Shown: one piece after another, positions 62,526 through 64,000 of the stretch
Layout of the letters: each line of letters opens with the position of its first letter
How positions within the stretch are numbered: position 1 is the stretch's first letter
NCBI GenBank assembly: GCA_029781865.1
Contig: JAKOVW010000053.1
Location: forward strand, 186,001-250,000
Source: Bacteroidota bacterium
GTDB lineage: Bacteria > Bacteroidota > Bacteroidia > Chitinophagales > Saprospiraceae
DNA: 64,000 nt
Reading direction: 5' to 3'
Program-made: the position numbers and the translations under genes
Notes under the pieces: model-generated
What the model was told of the DNA's origin: nothing
Databases searched by the model: none
The model's input: only the letters and a program-made list of their open reading frames with translations

Positions 62526-64000
62526 TTATTGTATGATAAATTTCTGCATTTTACCTTCCAGTTTTACAAAGTAAATTCCACCCGGCAATCCATGCACGTC
62601 GGCATGGTCTGCATTAAATCCATGTGTAACTAATTTACCGGAAAGATCAAAGACGCCATAAGAAATTACTTCGCGACCGAAATTCAATTTTCCATTGGTT
62701 ACCGGATTCGGATATACCAAACCGGTATTTGCTTTATCAATTTCATTTTGAGTACTCACCAGATTATCCAATACCGGGTTATCCTTAAAATTGGCACCTT
62801 CGCATGCAGGTGACATCATAGATACCGGTCTGAAATCAGGAACATTGGATGAAGCCATCGGATTGATTAAAACCGTGCCGGCTGTAAATGGAACTGGATC
62901 AATATTATTAGCCAAAGCTCCCCCTTGTTTCAACCAATTGGTAAGCGCATTCAGTTTTGCGCTACATCCCGCCGCACGTGTTACTTCAACTAACCCATTT
63001 GCAGTTGTATCATTCAAATTGTTATACGCATCAGCTGTGTTTACAATCAGGTTATTTGCAAATGAGATTTGTTTGCTTGTTACATCGACAGGAGTATTCG
63101 GCGAAACCAGTGCTAATGCTGCTGGATAGTTCGTATTTCTAACACAACTATCTCCATCAATCATAACAAAATTGCGGTATCCCATAAAAATGCTGTTGAC
63201 TATCCTCAGACTTGAGTTTCTTCTGATTCGTGCGCCACGTCTGAATGCAGCTCTTGTAACTGAATTCATATCACTAAACTTAGAACCTACAGGTACAGGA
63301 CCAACCATCGTAAAGTTGGAGAACACTGCACTTGTATAAGGAGCGGGTAAGTTTGCTGTTCCGGTTGCCTCATTATCACTTTCAAATCCCTCTGAAGTTG
63401 ATGCACCCGATGGCAGTGAATAACTCAAATCATAATAAGCAGAATCCCGAACTCCGATACCAAATTGACTAATTCCTGAATAACCATTGTCTGTATCAAA
63501 ATCATCATCGGTTCCTTTCCAGGCTACTAAATATTTGGAATGCAATGTGCCACCAAACCATTCGAACGAATCATCTGCAGAATATGAAGCCTGCACGTGA
63601 TTTACTTCTGTACCATCACCAACCGCACCAAAAGTCACTGCATTGATTTCTTTATTTAATTCAAACGCAACACCACCGAATTCAACACGCAAATACCGAA
63701 TAATTCCGGAATTATCGTGAGGATCATTTCCTCCGAATTTGGCTAAACCTGCATCAAATGTAACGTTGTTAAAACCTTCCATTTGCACATTATTGTTGGT
63801 CGTACCATCCAATAAATTGTGATTGGATCTTCCGGCAATCAATAAACCTCCCCAATCACCTCTTTCCCTATTGCCGATTGATTTAGAAGAAGTCATTACA
63901 ACAGGTTTGTCTTGTGTACCTAATACTTCGATCTGACCACCGCGTTCAACAATAATGCTTGCATAATTTTTAGGTGACGCATTCAAATCTGCTAAAGCAC
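62526..64000 (-). CDS. Secreted T9SS protein, C-terminal part (5' cut by window edge)
   Basis: At least 486 residues; the frame stays open through the right edge, so the start is outside. The visible part is rich in right-handed beta-helix-like strands: VLGTQDKPVVMTSSKSIGNR, RGDWGGLLIAGRSN, RYLRVEFGGVAFE, FEWFGGTLHSKYLVAWKG, DTDNGYSGISQFGIGVRDS and NFTMVGPVP. This pattern occurs in Bacteroidota surface proteins with a T9SS C-terminal domain; here the tail is about residues 415-486 (VYPNPVTNGKLNFG, GGIYFVKLEGKMQKFIIQ). No catalytic residues were recognised. Probably a cell-surface or secreted protein. A terminator lies downstream. Confidence 0.85.
   Translation of the reverse strand, partial: ALADLNASPKNYASIIVERGGQIEVLGTQDKPVVMTSSKSIGNRERGDWGGLLIAGRSNHNLLDGTTNNNVQMEGFNNVTFDAGLAKFGGNDPHDNSGIIRYLRVEFGGVAFELNKEINAVTFGAVGDGTEVNHVQASYSADDSFEWFGGTLHSKYLVAWKGTDDDFDTDNGYSGISQFGIGVRDSAYYDLSYSLPSGASTSEGFESDNEATGTANLPAPYTSAVFSNFTMVGPVPVGSKFSDMNSVTRAAFRRGARIRRNSSLRIVNSIFMGYRNFVMIDGDSCVRNTNYPAALALVSPNTPVDVTSKQISFANNLIVNTADAYNNLNDTTANGLVEVTRAAGCSAKLNALTNWLKQGGALANNIDPVPFTAGTVLINPMASSNVPDFRPVSMMSPACEGANFKDNPVLDNLVSTQNEIDKANTGLVYPNPVTNGKLNFGREVISYGVFDLSGKLVTHGFNADHADVHGLPGGIYFVKLEGKMQKFIIQ

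Overview
The window looks like a chromosomal piece of a Bacteroidota genome, most likely Saprospiraceae/Saprospiria-like; this is an inference from gene content and signals, not a database match. Supporting signs are three large secreted proteins with type IX secretion (T9SS) type A C-terminal domains, HYR-repeat and HmuY-type surface proteins, low GC, weak Shine-Dalgarno signals, and repeated TAnnTTTG elements just upstream of genes, which is the Bacteroidota -7 promoter consensus. No phage, integrase, transposase, CRISPR array or rRNA was found. One tRNA (Asp, GTC) is present.

Layout. 1-7.5 kb: the end of a CRTAC1/UnbV-type FG-GAP protein, a DUF3179 membrane protein and a 1772-residue HYR-repeat T9SS surface protein. 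7.8-11.8 kb: a probable heme/iron uptake locus with a TonB-dependent receptor, a HmuY-like lipoprotein and a divergent AraC-type regulator. 11.9-29.3 kb: a nearly complete aerobic phenylacetate (paa) catabolic region on the minus strand in three blocks: thiolase-DinB-like-paaZ; paaB-C-D-G-H-I; and paaE-A. Unrelated genes lie between the blocks: a Lys-rich secreted protein, the arsenosugar pair arsS and peroxidase-like gene, YceI, two tandem small membrane proteins, and a TPR membrane protein that separates paaA from paaB. paaK (ligase) and a second enoyl-CoA hydratase (paaF) are not in the window.

29.6-41.6 kb: a secreted M1 peptidase with a beta-barrel-like C-terminus, a DUF4397-like lipoprotein, an M48 peptidase, a low-complexity repeat patch, a compact 2OG-oxygenase/GT39/KAS III run, tRNA-Asp, accA, dapA and an orphan winged-helix protein. 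41.7-52 kb: an LpxH-like phosphoesterase, a nucleotide pyrophosphatase-like enzyme, a GNAT protein whose acyltransferase half looks degenerate, a 1581-residue phytase-like/PhoX-like T9SS protein with an internal 1.3 kb duplication, and a GT4 glycosyltransferase. 52.4-64 kb: DUF3667, a ChaN-like gene broken in a T7 run, two GNATs, a BaiN/HI0933 flavoprotein, a VPS10/BNR-repeat protein, a GyrI-like protein, an MFS exporter, a zinc-ribbon protein and a T9SS protein cut by the right edge.

Working together: PaaABCDE would epoxidise phenylacetyl-CoA, PaaG isomerise it, PaaZ open and oxidise the ring, and the thiolase and PaaH complete beta-oxidation, with PaaI clearing dead-end thioesters. I did not find a clearly new multi-gene system. 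The most interesting points are the split paa cluster with two matching promoters, several unusual domain fusions, the T7 frameshift, a strong palindrome before the giant HYR gene, and several unexplained short repeats.
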